Positions 36,543 to 45,338 of a stretch of 64,000 bases of DNA are shown here, one piece after another (position 1 is the first letter of the stretch; every line of letters starts with the position of its first letter). Below the pieces are notes generated by a model. That model ran no database searches. It worked only from the letters and a program-made list of their open reading frames with translations, and was not told the origin of the DNA. The DNA comes from CBDEGR01 sp965237895 (lineage in GTDB: Bacteria > Acidobacteriota > Terriglobia > UBA7540 > JAPUME01), in NCBI GenBank assembly GCA_965237895.1, contig CBDEGR010000002.1:1860001-1924000 (forward strand), written 5' to 3'. A program made the position numbers and the translations under genes.

Positions 36543-36957
36543 ACCGGTGCTCTACCGGCGGATTGCCGCCGCGACCCTTCCTCGCCTCAGCTATCAAATC
36601 CGGCAAGTTCTCAAGTCCCGGGATCTCCACTTTCAAGGTCAGCTTCCCGAATGCCCGGTCCGCCAGGACTGCAAACACTCCCGGGTCGCCTTTCAACAGG
36701 GCCTTGAGCATGGCCTTGTAGATGGCGTCTGCGTTCTCCTCGAAGACCCTTTGGGCGATTTCTGAAGCGATATCCTTCTTGGGCCGCCCCCCAGGATTAC
36801 CACTCTGGCCCGACTGGAAGCCGTACCGGTTCCCTTTCTGAAACCCCTTATGCGATGTTTTCCCTTTGTTCTGAGCGGTATTTTTCTTCTTGTAGGCCAT
36901 ACCTTTCCGGCACTTCGTAGCGATTTCGCGTTGGTCGTCTTTGGTTGGGTTGGGCAT
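36433..36957 (-). CDS. DUF5681-type protein with two repeats, second truncated
   Basis: 174 residues on the minus strand, start ATG 36957 with AAGGGGAA upstream. It has a basic leader, then one complete DUF5681-like unit (FQSGQSGNPGGRPKKDIASE and ADAIYKAMLKALLKGDPGVF) and the first part of a second (FKPGQNGNPAGRPEKNIAAE) that stops at AIFEKN. DUF5681 proteins are commonly found near phage terminases and integrated elements, role unknown. Its C-terminus abuts the broken end of the recombinase gene, so both were probably cut by one deletion. Confidence 0.65.
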   Translation of the reverse strand: MPNPTKDDQREIATKCRKGMAYKKKNTAQNKGKTSHKGFQKGNRYGFQSGQSGNPGGRPKKDIASEIAQRVFEENADAIYKAMLKALLKGDPGVFAVLADRAFGKLTLKVEIPGLENLPDLIAEARKGRGGNPPVEHRFKPGQNGNPAGRPEKNIAAEIARAIFEKNPDFHMCT

Positions 36958-37152
36958 GCTATTCCCCTTGGCTCCTACGCCGCTATCAGCACATCGAACT
37001 TGAAATCTATCCTCGTACGCATGGTCTGAAACTTAGCTTTCGCACTCTGCCCAACGCACATAAAAAGAGACAAACCCCGGCAAGCTTCTGATTAGTTTTG
37101 GAACAGAATGGAACAGAATTGGATTTTTGGCGGTTGTAAGTCGTTGAAATGA

Positions 37153-37228
37153 TGGTGCCGCGGGACGGAGTTGAACCGCCGACGCCAGCCTTTTCAGGGC
37201 TGCGCTCTACCACCTGAGCTACCGCGGC
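37153..37228 (-). tRNA. tRNA-Phe (GAA)
   Basis: 76-nt tRNA on the minus strand including an encoded CCA. Acceptor GCCGCGG pairs with CCGCGGC, discriminator A; D stem GCTC/GAGC; anticodon stem CAGCC/GGCTG with loop CTGAAAA, giving anticodon GAA. T stem GGCGG/CCGTC with TTCAACT loop. All stems pair, allowing one G-U in the T stem. Its 3' end is repeated at 30752-30777. Confidence 0.95.
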
Positions 37229-37450
37229 ACGGAGTACGAATTGGGGCGTCGGCAAGAGCTTCTCACCACACCCATCCGAATCTCCAGGGTGGAAACAGAG
37301 ACCCGCCGGACAAAAAGCGACCGAAATTCCAATCCTACCTGATTTTCATTCTAGCCTGAATTTTATTCTAGGAAGAGGGTTTCAAGGTTGTCAAGCGACC
37401 GCCTCGGCGGCGGACAATAAAATCTCTTCCCGGCGACTTTACTCAACCCG

Positions 37451-39808
37451 CTAACGAAGTTGCCGGTTCACTTCCCGAAGCCAATTGGCGGGCTTCAAGA
37501 CCTCGCGTGGACGGGAGCCGTCCGGCGGCCCGACCACGCCGTCCTCCTGCATCATGTCGATGAGCCTCGCCGCCCGGCCGTAGCCCAGTCGCAGGCGGCG
37601 TTGCAGGAGTGAAGTGGAAGCCTTGCGGGATTCAAGAACTAGCCGGACCGCCTCCTGATAGACTTCGTCGCGCACCTCTTCCGCCTCTCCCGGCGACGGC
37701 TCGGCGCCCGCCGTTCCCATCTCCTCTTTCTTTAGAGGTTCAAGTAACTTCTTCTCATATTTCGGCGGCGCCTGCTCCTTCCACCAATCGACAACACGGG
37801 AAATCTCCGGTTCGGTCACGTAAGGGCTGTGCAAGCGGATCAATCGGGACGAACCGGGCGGAATGAATAGCAAATCCCCGCGGCCGAGCAAGGCTTCCGA
37901 GCCGTTACTGTCGAGCACCGTCCGCGAATCCACCTTGGAAGCCACACGGAAAGAGATACGGCAGGGAAAGTTGGCCTTAATCAGGCCGGTGATGATGTCC
38001 ACCGAGGGCCGCTGCGTCGCGAGAATCAAGTGAATCCCGACGGCGCGCGCCATCTGCGCCAGTCGCGTGATGGATTCCTCCACCATCCTTCCTTCCGTAA
38101 TCATCAGGTCGGCCAGCTCGTCGATGATGATGACGATATAGGGCAAGGGTTGGTTCGACTCGCCGTCATCGTCAAACAGGTTCAGCGTCATATTCTTGCG
38201 GAACAGGCGATTGTATTGTTCAATGTTGCGGACGCCTTGTTTGGCCAGTTTCTTCAGGCGGTCCTCCATCTCCAGCGTCGCCCGCCGGAGCACGGTCGAG
38301 GCCACCTTCGGGTTGGTCACGATGGGCGTATAGAGGTGCGGAATTCCCTCGTAGAGGCTCAACTCCAGATGTTTCGGGTCGATGAGAACCAGCTTTAGCT
38401 CCTCCGGCGTATGTCGATAGAGCAGCGAAATAATCATGGAGTTGATGGCGACGCTCTTCCCGGAACCGGTCGAGCCGGCAATCAACAGGTGCGGCATCTG
38501 CACCAAGTCGGAGGTCCGCAGCAAACCGTTGATGTTTTTCCCCAGGCACAAGCTGAGCGCCGCCGAAGAACCGGAAAATTCCCGGCATTCGATCAACTCT
38601 CGCAGGTGAATAACTTCCCGTTGCTTGTTCGGAACCTGAATGCCGACGGTCGCCTTGCCCGGAATCCGTTCAATCAGGATGGATTCGGCCCCCAATCCCA
38701 GACAGAGGTCCTCGACCAGGGTGGTAATGCGGCTGTATTTGATGCCCGCCTCCGGCTTGAACTCGAACGTGGTGACGACGGGACCGGGGTGAATCTGCGT
38801 CACGGCGCCGGTGACTCCGAATTCCAGAAATTTCCGGGTCAACTGCACGGCCCGTGTTTTCAATTCCTTTTCATTCACCCGTCCGGCCGCTGGGGGCGGG
38901 CGCAGTAGCGCCGCGGAGGGCAACTTGAAACCTTTCGGACCGGACCGGGCAGTCTTGCTGGAAGGCAGCAACATATCGAAAATCGATTTCCCCTGCTCGG
39001 GTGAGGTGCGGTGAGAGATCACCGGAGGTGGAGCCTGTCGTTGGGCTCCTCCTTTCGCGCCGTCACCCTTCATCGGGTCCGACCAAGCAGCCCTTGGGAA
39101 ACGAATCGTCGAGAGGCCCTTTCCAGCCTCCCGCCCCAGGAAATTTTTTCGTCGGATCGCCAGACGGTCCAGCCAACCTCGGCTCCACTGCCGGACCGGC
39201 TGCATCTGCTTCTTCAGAAGAACGGCTGATTGCGCGAAGGAAAACGTGGTGAGAAAAAACAGAGAGATCAGCAGGAGGCTGGAGAGAACAATCCACGCGC
39301 CGACCCGGTTGAAGGCGAACAGGAAGATCTGCGCCGTCACGGCGCCGAACAGCCCTCCCGCGCTTACCGTATTCTCAATGAGCGGGGTATGGGGATAGAG
39401 CTCCAGCAGCGCGGCGGCGGCGATGCCGAGGGCCAAGGTTCCAACCGCCTTGCTTCCCGGCGTCTTCACTCCTCGCCCGATAAGTCTCGACAGCCCGAAA
39501 CCGACCAAGACAAAGGGAATCAGGAACGCCGACCAACCGAACAGTTGCACCAAGATGTCGGCCAGGTACGCTCCGGTGACACCAATCCAGTTATGGGCTG
39601 AGGCGCCCGGAGGCGCAGCCGTACTGAACGAAGGGTCGAAAGGATTATAGGAAACGAGACTGAGAAAAATCAGAATGCCGCCGACGGCAACCAGAATCCC
39701 GGTCAACTCACCGAGTTGGGACGTTGTAACGGATAGACGTGGCGCACGGGAGGAGCCTTTTTTGCTCGCCGCCTGGTCTTTACTCGACCCCTGAGAAGTC
39801 GCAGCCAT
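37451..39808 (-). CDS. ftsK: DNA translocase FtsK/SpoIIIE
   Basis: 785-residue septal DNA pump that clears chromosomes at division. Four N-terminal membrane helices (for example TGILVAVGGILIFLSLVSY and VQLFGWSAFLIPFVLVGFG) are followed by a short linker and the motor: Walker A GSTGSGKS, Walker B IVIIIDELADLM and the LATQRPS sensor. The C-terminal gamma winged helix is present (LLQRRLRLGYGRAARLIDMM), which binds KOPS-like sites. Start ATG 39808. Confidence 0.95.
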   Translation of the reverse strand: MAATSQGSSKDQAASKKGSSRAPRLSVTTSQLGELTGILVAVGGILIFLSLVSYNPFDPSFSTAAPPGASAHNWIGVTGAYLADILVQLFGWSAFLIPFVLVGFGLSRLIGRGVKTPGSKAVGTLALGIAAAALLELYPHTPLIENTVSAGGLFGAVTAQIFLFAFNRVGAWIVLSSLLLISLFFLTTFSFAQSAVLLKKQMQPVRQWSRGWLDRLAIRRKNFLGREAGKGLSTIRFPRAAWSDPMKGDGAKGGAQRQAPPPVISHRTSPEQGKSIFDMLLPSSKTARSGPKGFKLPSAALLRPPPAAGRVNEKELKTRAVQLTRKFLEFGVTGAVTQIHPGPVVTTFEFKPEAGIKYSRITTLVEDLCLGLGAESILIERIPGKATVGIQVPNKQREVIHLRELIECREFSGSSAALSLCLGKNINGLLRTSDLVQMPHLLIAGSTGSGKSVAINSMIISLLYRHTPEELKLVLIDPKHLELSLYEGIPHLYTPIVTNPKVASTVLRRATLEMEDRLKKLAKQGVRNIEQYNRLFRKNMTLNLFDDDGESNQPLPYIVIIIDELADLMITEGRMVEESITRLAQMARAVGIHLILATQRPSVDIITGLIKANFPCRISFRVASKVDSRTVLDSNGSEALLGRGDLLFIPPGSSRLIRLHSPYVTEPEISRVVDWWKEQAPPKYEKKLLEPLKKEEMGTAGAEPSPGEAEEVRDEVYQEAVRLVLESRKASTSLLQRRLRLGYGRAARLIDMMQEDGVVGPPDGSRPREVLKPANWLREVNRQLR

Positions 39809-39898
39809 GGTTCGGTCCTTGGTTTCGACTGGCGCTGTCTAGGACCAAAATGCACAAGCTTGCGGCTCTCTGCGAGCCCTCAAGCTCTCTCATAAGGG

Positions 39899-40744
39899 TC
39901 AATTCAGGTGGTGACGCAATCCCCATCCGGCAATACATATTAACACACCCAGTAGGATTCGGTAAATTATAAATATCCGAAAAGTTTTCTGCTCGAGATA
40001 CCTCAGCAGCCAGGCGATTACCGCGTACCCCACCAAGCCGGAGGCGACCACCCCCACCAGCGTGGGCCAGAGCGCCAATTCAGCGCCGCCTTCCCGCACA
40101 ACGTCCAAGCCCGTCTTCAGGACCGCTCCGCCTATTATGGGGGCCGACATCAGGAACGAGACCCGCGCCGCAGCCGGGCGGCCCAGACCCAGGAACAATC
40201 CCGCCGTAATCGTCGCTCCGGCCCGCGACACACCGGGCACAATCGCCAGCGCTTGAGCCGAGCCGAGAATCAAGGCGTGTGCCAGAGTAAGCCGGCCGGA
40301 GTCCTGAGTACCCTTCCCTCCGCTGAGGCGGTCCGCCTGCCACATGAGCAAAGCACCGCCGATGAGCGTGCCGGCAATCACAAAAGGATGACGGAACTCA
40401 TGCTCAGCGTAGGACTTCAACACCAAGCCCGCCAGCGCACCCGGCAGAGTGGCCACCATCAAGAAGAGGAGCAGGTGGCGATTTTCTCGGGCGGCTTCCT
40501 GGGAAAGATTCCCCTTCCTCACAACATTCTTCAAAAGGCCAACCCAATCTTCCCGAAAATAGACCAGGACGGCCACCAGCGTGCCGGCATGGACGGCAAT
40601 ATCGAACGCGAGGCCCGGGTCGCGCCAGGCCAGAAACCACGGAACCAGAATCAGATGGGCGGTGCTCGATATCGGAAGAAATTCCGTAATGCCTTGAACA
40701 ATTGCCAGAACGATGGCCTGCAACATATTCATAATAAAAGACAT
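39899..40744 (-). CDS. uppP: Undecaprenyl-diphosphatase UppP (BacA)
   Basis: About 281-residue polytopic membrane phosphatase that recycles the peptidoglycan lipid carrier and gives bacitracin resistance. Motifs: IVQGITEFLPISSTAHL with conserved Glu and Ser, and VPGVSRAGATITAGLFLGL with the catalytic Arg. Several possible starts (ATG 40744, 40732, 40726; TTG 40765); the SD AAGGA is closest to 40744. Transport of heme or antibiotic is not implied. Confidence 0.93.
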   Translation of the reverse strand: MSFIMNMLQAIVLAIVQGITEFLPISSTAHLILVPWFLAWRDPGLAFDIAVHAGTLVAVLVYFREDWVGLLKNVVRKGNLSQEAARENRHLLLFLMVATLPGALAGLVLKSYAEHEFRHPFVIAGTLIGGALLMWQADRLSGGKGTQDSGRLTLAHALILGSAQALAIVPGVSRAGATITAGLFLGLGRPAAARVSFLMSAPIIGGAVLKTGLDVVREGGAELALWPTLVGVVASGLVGYAVIAWLLRYLEQKTFRIFIIYRILLGVLICIAGWGLRHHLN

Positions 40745-40811
40745 AATCCTTTCTTGAGGAGTCAACGGAGAGCCGCTGAGGGCATTCCTTCACCCACTTC
40801 AAAAGCTTGGC

Positions 40812-40840
40812 AGCATACCTTGGCCCGGCGGAAAATTCAA
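40812..40840 (-). promoter_or_regulatory. Candidate promoter of uppP
   Basis: Minus strand: TTGAAT (40840-40835), 17 bases, TATGCT (40817-40812), about 65 bases before the gene. Confidence 0.4.
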
Positions 40841-40860
40841 ACATTTCGCCCCACCCTCGC

Positions 40861-40889
40861 TTGACAAGGCGGGTAAGCAATCGTACGCT
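40861..40889 (+). promoter_or_regulatory. Candidate promoter of the mddA-like gene
   Basis: Perfect TTGACA (40861-40866), 17 bases, TACGCT (40884-40889), which keeps only the T, A and final T of the -10 consensus. Start follows at 40945. Confidence 0.35.
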
Positions 40890-40944
40890 GCGCGCATAAT
40901 TTCCAGGTCAAGAGAAAAAATCCAGTCTTGAGGAGAACTCTATC

Positions 40945-41676
40945 ATGGGCAAAGCCATTGCATTTCTTTACGGAATTGTCGCGCACGTGGGATTCTTGGC
41001 GGTATTCATGTACCTCGTCGGATTCCTTGCCAATTATGCCGTTCCGAAATCGATTGATTCAGGCCAAGAAGGGCCTTTCGGTCAAGCCCTGCTAATCAAC
41101 GTCCTCTTGCTTGCCATATTTGCAGTTCCACACAGCATAATGGCGCGACCAGGTTTCAAGCAGGCGTGGACCAAAATCATTCCCAGCCACATCGAACGCA
41201 GCACTTACGTGATGATCAGCAATTTATTGTTGATCCTTTTGTTGTGGCAATGGCAGCCCATGACGGGAGTCATTTGGCATGTTGGGCATCCTGTGTTAAC
41301 ACAAGTCTTATGGGGGCTGTTTGACCTCGGTTGGCTTGTGTTGGTTCTCGCTACCTTCATGATTAATCACTTTGATCTTTTTGGAACACGGCAAGTTTAC
41401 ATATATCTACGAGGGAAGGAATATTCGACTCTACCATTCAGAACTAAGGGATTCTATGCGTACATTCGCCATCCGCTTATGTTGGGCTGGTTTTTGGGCT
41501 TCTGGTCAACACCTCACATGACGGTCGGGCATCTGGTATTTGCAGTCGTCACAACGGTTTATATCCTGATTGCGATCCAAATAGAAGAAAAGGACCTGGT
41601 CAGATTCCACGGCGACGCCTATAGGGACTACAAACGCCGCGTCTCCATGCTGCTGCCGATGCCGGCGAAGAAGTAG
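40945..41676 (+). CDS. mddA: Methanethiol S-methyltransferase MddA-like membrane protein
   Basis: 243-residue member of the NnrU/isoprenylcysteine methyltransferase-like membrane family that contains MddA, which methylates methanethiol to dimethyl sulfide using S-adenosylmethionine. Family pattern: VPKSIDSG, AVPHSIMARPGFKQAW, ERSTYVM, WQWQPM, INHFDLFGTRQVY, YIRHPLMLGWFLGFW and LVRFHGDAYRDYKRRV. Five to six helices. Codons are noticeably richer in A/T than in the neighbours. The DMS role is an inference from the family. Confidence 0.83.
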   Translation: MGKAIAFLYGIVAHVGFLAVFMYLVGFLANYAVPKSIDSGQEGPFGQALLINVLLLAIFAVPHSIMARPGFKQAWTKIIPSHIERSTYVMISNLLLILLLWQWQPMTGVIWHVGHPVLTQVLWGLFDLGWLVLVLATFMINHFDLFGTRQVYIYLRGKEYSTLPFRTKGFYAYIRHPLMLGWFLGFWSTPHMTVGHLVFAVVTTVYILIAIQIEEKDLVRFHGDAYRDYKRRVSMLLPMPAKK

Positions 41677-41847
41677 GGTCCGCGTCTAAAGCGCCGCGAG
41701 AACGGTAGGAGCGTTCTGCTTTTGCTCGCCGCAAGGTTATTGCATGCGGTAAGGGGAAACGGCCGTGCCAATCATGAGAGGGAACCTGTCTGTGACACCC
41801 TATGGCAGGCCGCGCGCCCCGGTAGGATTTCAAGTCGAAGAATCAAG

Positions 41848-42333
41848 TCAGCGGCCGCTACCCCACCTCAAATCTGCGCTTCCATTCACATCACGGAATG
41901 TAGGAATTTCGAGACCGCGCTTCTCTGCCCACGTAACTGCTGCCGCTTCTAACTTGGGATTGCCACAATCAAGAAAACCGAGGGCTGTGGATTCATCGCC
42001 ATGCTCGTTCAAGGCCGCGATCATGACATCCTCTGTGTCTTCTTCCCCTCTGCAAATGAAAAACCGATAGGCAGCGGCCACAACCTCCAAATTTTTGTCC
42101 TTTAGCGCCGCGGTTAATACACCGGCAGCCGAGCGGGAGTTGATCTCCCCCAACGCCCCTGCGGCCTCATTACGCACGCTCGTGTCCTTAGGCTTCAACT
42201 GCTCAATTAGTGTATCGAGTTTATCGGCTTGCGGACGCCCACAAGCAATAAGAGCGAACAGAAAGAAAGAAGCAAGCAGCAAGATGGCTATCCTACTGGT
42301 TTTGTCTAATGGTCTAGGCTCTCGAACGGCCAT
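41848..42333 (-). CDS. HEAT-repeat lipoprotein
   Basis: 160-residue probable lipoprotein. A basic leader and hydrophobic run end in a lipobox LIAC with Cys31, so anchoring to a membrane is expected. Downstream is a HEAT-like repeat (SVRNEAAGALGEINSRSA and VLTAALKDKNLEVVAAA), suggesting protein binding. ATG 42333 has GGAGG eight bases upstream. Lies 15 bp... beyond rnj's stop region on the same strand, so it could be cotranscribed with rnj. Confidence 0.68.
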   Translation of the reverse strand: MAVREPRPLDKTSRIAILLLASFFLFALIACGRPQADKLDTLIEQLKPKDTSVRNEAAGALGEINSRSAAGVLTAALKDKNLEVVAAAYRFFICRGEEDTEDVMIAALNEHGDESTALGFLDCGNPKLEAAAVTWAEKRGLEIPTFRDVNGSADLRWGSGR

Positions 42334-42363
42334 GGGAGCACCTCCGATTCCTGCCAATAACAC

Positions 42364-44028
42364 CTACACTTCCAAAATCACCGGCAGGATGAGCGGGTTT
42401 TTGCCGGTCTCTTGATCCATATGGCGGCGGAGGGCGGCGCGGATCTTATCCTTCACCACGCCCCAGTCGCCCATCTCCTCCGGGCTCGAATTCTCGAGCG
42501 TCCGGTGAACCACCTGCCGGGCGGAATTCAGCAGTTCCGGAACCTCGCTCATCGAAATAAAGCCGCGGGAGATGATCTCCGGCCGCGCCTCGATCTTTCC
42601 GGTGTGCTTGTTGATGGCCAGCACCGGGACGACAATGCCGTCGGCGGAGATGTGCCGTCGCTCTTTCAGGATGACGTCCTCCACCTCATCCAGCGTGCCG
42701 CCGTCGATGCAGATACTCCCCACCGGAACCTCCCCGGCGCGGCGTGCCCCGTCCTTGTCGAACTCCAACACTTCCCCGCTTTCGATGATGAAGATGTTCT
42801 CGGAGGGCGTTCCCATCTCCTGCGCCAGTTGCGCGTGACGGCTGAGCTGCCGGTACTCGCCGTGGATGGGAATGAAGTAGCGGGGGCGGACTAGATCGAG
42901 CATCAGGCTCAACTCTTCGCGGCTGGCGTGCCCGGAGACGTGCACCGGCGGCTGGGTGCCGTCGGCGTACTGCACGCGCGCGCGCCGGCGGTAGAGGTGG
43001 TCGATCATGCGGAAGATACTCACCTCATTGCCGGGGATGACGCGGGCGGAGATCACCACGTCGTCGTCCGGTTCGATCTTGATATGCCGGTGTTTGGCGA
43101 CGGCGGCGCGGGGCAAAGCCGCCATCGGCTCGCCCTGGCTGCCGGTAATCAGCACGGCAACTTTTTCACGCGGAAGCTGCCGGGCTTCATGCGGCGCAAT
43201 CATCAAATCCGGCGGAATGCGCAGGCGGCCCATCTGCCGGGCGATCTCGACCACCTTGGCCATGCTCCGGCCCACCACGGCCAACCGGCGGCCGGATTGA
43301 GCGGCGAGGTCGGCCACCAACTGCATGCGGTGCACGGAAGTGGAAAAGCAACAGATCAGGACCCGTTGGGTTGCAAGGCTGAAGGTTTCCGACAACCGCT
43401 CGCGCACAGCATTCTCGGAGGGAGTAAAGCCGGAACGCGCGACGTTGGTCGAATCGGAAAAGAGGGCCAGCACGCCGCGCCGGCCGTATTCGGCCAGGGC
43501 GTGCAGGTCGCTCCGTTGGCCGTTAAGGGGCGTCGAATCGAGCTTGAAATCGCCGGTGTGAAGGATGATGCCCGCAGGGGTTTCAATCGCCAAGGCTCCG
43601 GCTTCAATCGTGCTGTGCGTCAGATGAATGAACTCGACGCGAAACGGCCCCAGGGTAAAGGGTTGGCGCGGGCGCATCTCCCGCAGGTCGGCGTCTTCCA
43701 GCAGCCCGTGCTCTTCCAACTTTGATCTCACCAGAGCCAGCGTAAAGGCTGACCCATAGACGGGAACGTCGATCTCTTCGAGCACATAAGGGAGAGCGCC
43801 GATGTGGTCTTCGTGCCCGTGCGTGAGGACAATGCCTTTGATGCGGGAGCGGTTTTCACGCAGGTAGGTGATGTCGGGAATGAGGATGTCCACCCCCAGG
43901 TGCTCGGTGCCGGGAAACATGACCCCGGCATCGACCACCAGGATGGCGTCGGCCGCCTCAAAGGCCGTCATGTTCATTCCGAACTCGCCCAGGCCCCCGA
44001 GGGGAATCGCCTTGAGTCGCTTGGAAAT
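42364..44028 (-). CDS. rnj: Ribonuclease J with probable ATT start codon
   Basis: Metallo-beta-lactamase/beta-CASP exo- and endoribonuclease for mRNA decay and rRNA maturation. Zinc motif LTHGHEDHIGALPY, GDFKLD, beta-CASP part with SDSTN and SGHASREEL, and the C-terminal domain are present. The conserved N-terminus IPLGGLGEFGMNM lies partly upstream of the first ATG (43977). In that frame an upstream TAG stop bounds 20 codons with no ATG, GTG or TTG. ATT at 44028 has AGGAGG eight bases before it, so initiation at ATT is proposed; the protein is then 554 residues. Confidence 0.9.
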   Translation of the reverse strand: MSKRLKAIPLGGLGEFGMNMTAFEAADAILVVDAGVMFPGTEHLGVDILIPDITYLRENRSRIKGIVLTHGHEDHIGALPYVLEEIDVPVYGSAFTLALVRSKLEEHGLLEDADLREMRPRQPFTLGPFRVEFIHLTHSTIEAGALAIETPAGIILHTGDFKLDSTPLNGQRSDLHALAEYGRRGVLALFSDSTNVARSGFTPSENAVRERLSETFSLATQRVLICCFSTSVHRMQLVADLAAQSGRRLAVVGRSMAKVVEIARQMGRLRIPPDLMIAPHEARQLPREKVAVLITGSQGEPMAALPRAAVAKHRHIKIEPDDDVVISARVIPGNEVSIFRMIDHLYRRRARVQYADGTQPPVHVSGHASREELSLMLDLVRPRYFIPIHGEYRQLSRHAQLAQEMGTPSENIFIIESGEVLEFDKDGARRAGEVPVGSICIDGGTLDEVEDVILKERRHISADGIVVPVLAINKHTGKIEARPEIISRGFISMSEVPELLNSARQVVHRTLENSSPEEMGDWGVVKDKIRAALRRHMDQETGKNPLILPVILEV

Positions 44029-44063
44029 TGCGGTCTCCTCCTATCTCACAGCACCGCACCAGC

Positions 44064-44092
44064 ATCCTAGCATAGGGACTAACAGGTAGCAA
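44064..44092 (-). promoter_or_regulatory. Candidate promoter of rnj
   Basis: Minus strand: TTGCTA (44092-44087), 17 bases, TAGGAT (44069-44064). The leader to the proposed ATT start would be about 30 bases. Confidence 0.45.
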
Positions 44093-44126
44093 ATAAAGCG
44101 GTTTTAGGGCAGGAAAAGCGGCAAAT

Positions 44127-44930
44127 CTAGCCGTCCAAAGACAACCGTCGGTGGAGGGCGGCAAATTGTTCCAAACTCATCTGCTCGGCGCGGACACGGC
44201 GGTCGAGACCGCTAGCGGAAAGCAACGCGGGAAAATCGCGGCCCGGATACCGCTTGATCAAGTTATTGGCCAAGGTCTTCCGCTTCTCCTGAAAACCGGC
44301 CAGCACGAATCGAAGAAAAGCCTCATCGCCGGGAACCTCCAGTTCGCTCCTCTTCCCCGGGAAATCAAACCCAACCAAAGCGGATTGAACCTTCGGCGGC
44401 GGCGTAAAGGCTCCCGGCGGGACGTACCGTAGGATTTGAGGCTGGGAGTAATATTGCGACAGAACGGAGAGAAAGCCGTAGGCCTTCGGGCCAGGAGCAG
44501 AGGTAATCCGCTCGGCCACCTCCAACTGAAGCAGAAGTCCCATTCCCCGCAAGCGCTCCACCGAACCGAACGCATGCCGCAGAAAAGGCGACGTAATGTG
44601 GTAGGGGAGATTCCCAAAGAGAAAGCACTTCTCCGCCCCGTGCCCCTTGCAGATTTCAGCAATGTCGGTTTCCAAAATATCCTGCCGCTGTATTTGAAGA
44701 TTCTTGAAGCCGGACAGCAGCCGCTCCAGACGCTGGGCCAAAACGGTATCAACTTCCACCGCCACAACTTGGCGCGCCCGTTCGGCCAGCAGCCCGGTCA
44801 CGGCTCCCTTCCCCGGCCCGACTTCAATCACCAAATCCTCAGACCTAATCGGCAGCGCGGCAATGATTTCCCGTTGATGGGGGATGCTGGAGAGAAAGTG
44901 TTGACCCAGCTTCGGACGCTTACGCTTCAA
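44127..44930 (-). CDS. ksgA: 16S rRNA dimethyltransferase KsgA (RsmA)
   Basis: 267-residue SAM-dependent enzyme dimethylating two adenines in 16S helix 45. Motif I is VIEVGPGKGAVTGLLAE, the acidic loop QRQDILETD, and motif IV FGNLPYHITSPFL. The C-terminal helical domain ends FAALHRRLS. TTG start at 44930 with AAGG five bases upstream. It precedes rnj on the same strand with about 98 bases between. Confidence 0.95.
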   Translation of the reverse strand: MKRKRPKLGQHFLSSIPHQREIIAALPIRSEDLVIEVGPGKGAVTGLLAERARQVVAVEVDTVLAQRLERLLSGFKNLQIQRQDILETDIAEICKGHGAEKCFLFGNLPYHITSPFLRHAFGSVERLRGMGLLLQLEVAERITSAPGPKAYGFLSVLSQYYSQPQILRYVPPGAFTPPPKVQSALVGFDFPGKRSELEVPGDEAFLRFVLAGFQEKRKTLANNLIKRYPGRDFPALLSASGLDRRVRAEQMSLEQFAALHRRLSLDG

Positions 44931-45090
44931 AGGAACCTTCCTCGAACCGGGAAAATGGCCAAACCTTTCCGGTTACCCGACTATTCTGTACCGATTCGGG
45001 CCGAATCAGGAGAAATTTTCCTCCCTGCGGTGACGGGGAACCTTGACAACCGGGAACCCATCTCTTAGGGTACGAAAGGTTCACCGATGA

Positions 45091-45255
45091 CAGGCCGTGG
45101 GAGATCACACTTGGAAACGGTTGGTCGCGAATGGAATGAAACAGGATTTCTCCTGGACCCAATCGGCCCAACGCTATCTGAGAATTTATCGATCTTTGAA
45201 ACGTGCCGCCAACGCCAGGGCCAAGAAGGCCGAACGCGCCGCGAAACTCGGGTAG
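45091..45255 (+). pseudogene. glgA: 3' fragment of a glycogen synthase gene
   Basis: The last 55 codons match the C-terminal end of bacterial GlgA: TWKRLVANGMKQDFSW then SAQRYLRIYRSL, ending in a basic tail and TAG. A TGA immediately precedes the fragment in frame, and none of the glycosyltransferase domains is present. It sits in the space between ksgA (other strand) and trxA. Probably a stump left by a deletion. Confidence 0.75.
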
Positions 45256-45338
45256 GCCGCAGCGCCGAGGGCAGAATCCGTGCGCAGAGGTCTTGATCCC
45301 TGACGTGAGGCAAGTCTCAAGGGAGGAAATAAAATACA

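Noticed and set aside
37007..37255. 82-residue minus-strand open frame
   Set aside because: Runs through the tRNA-Phe gene; the tRNA fold explains this DNA.
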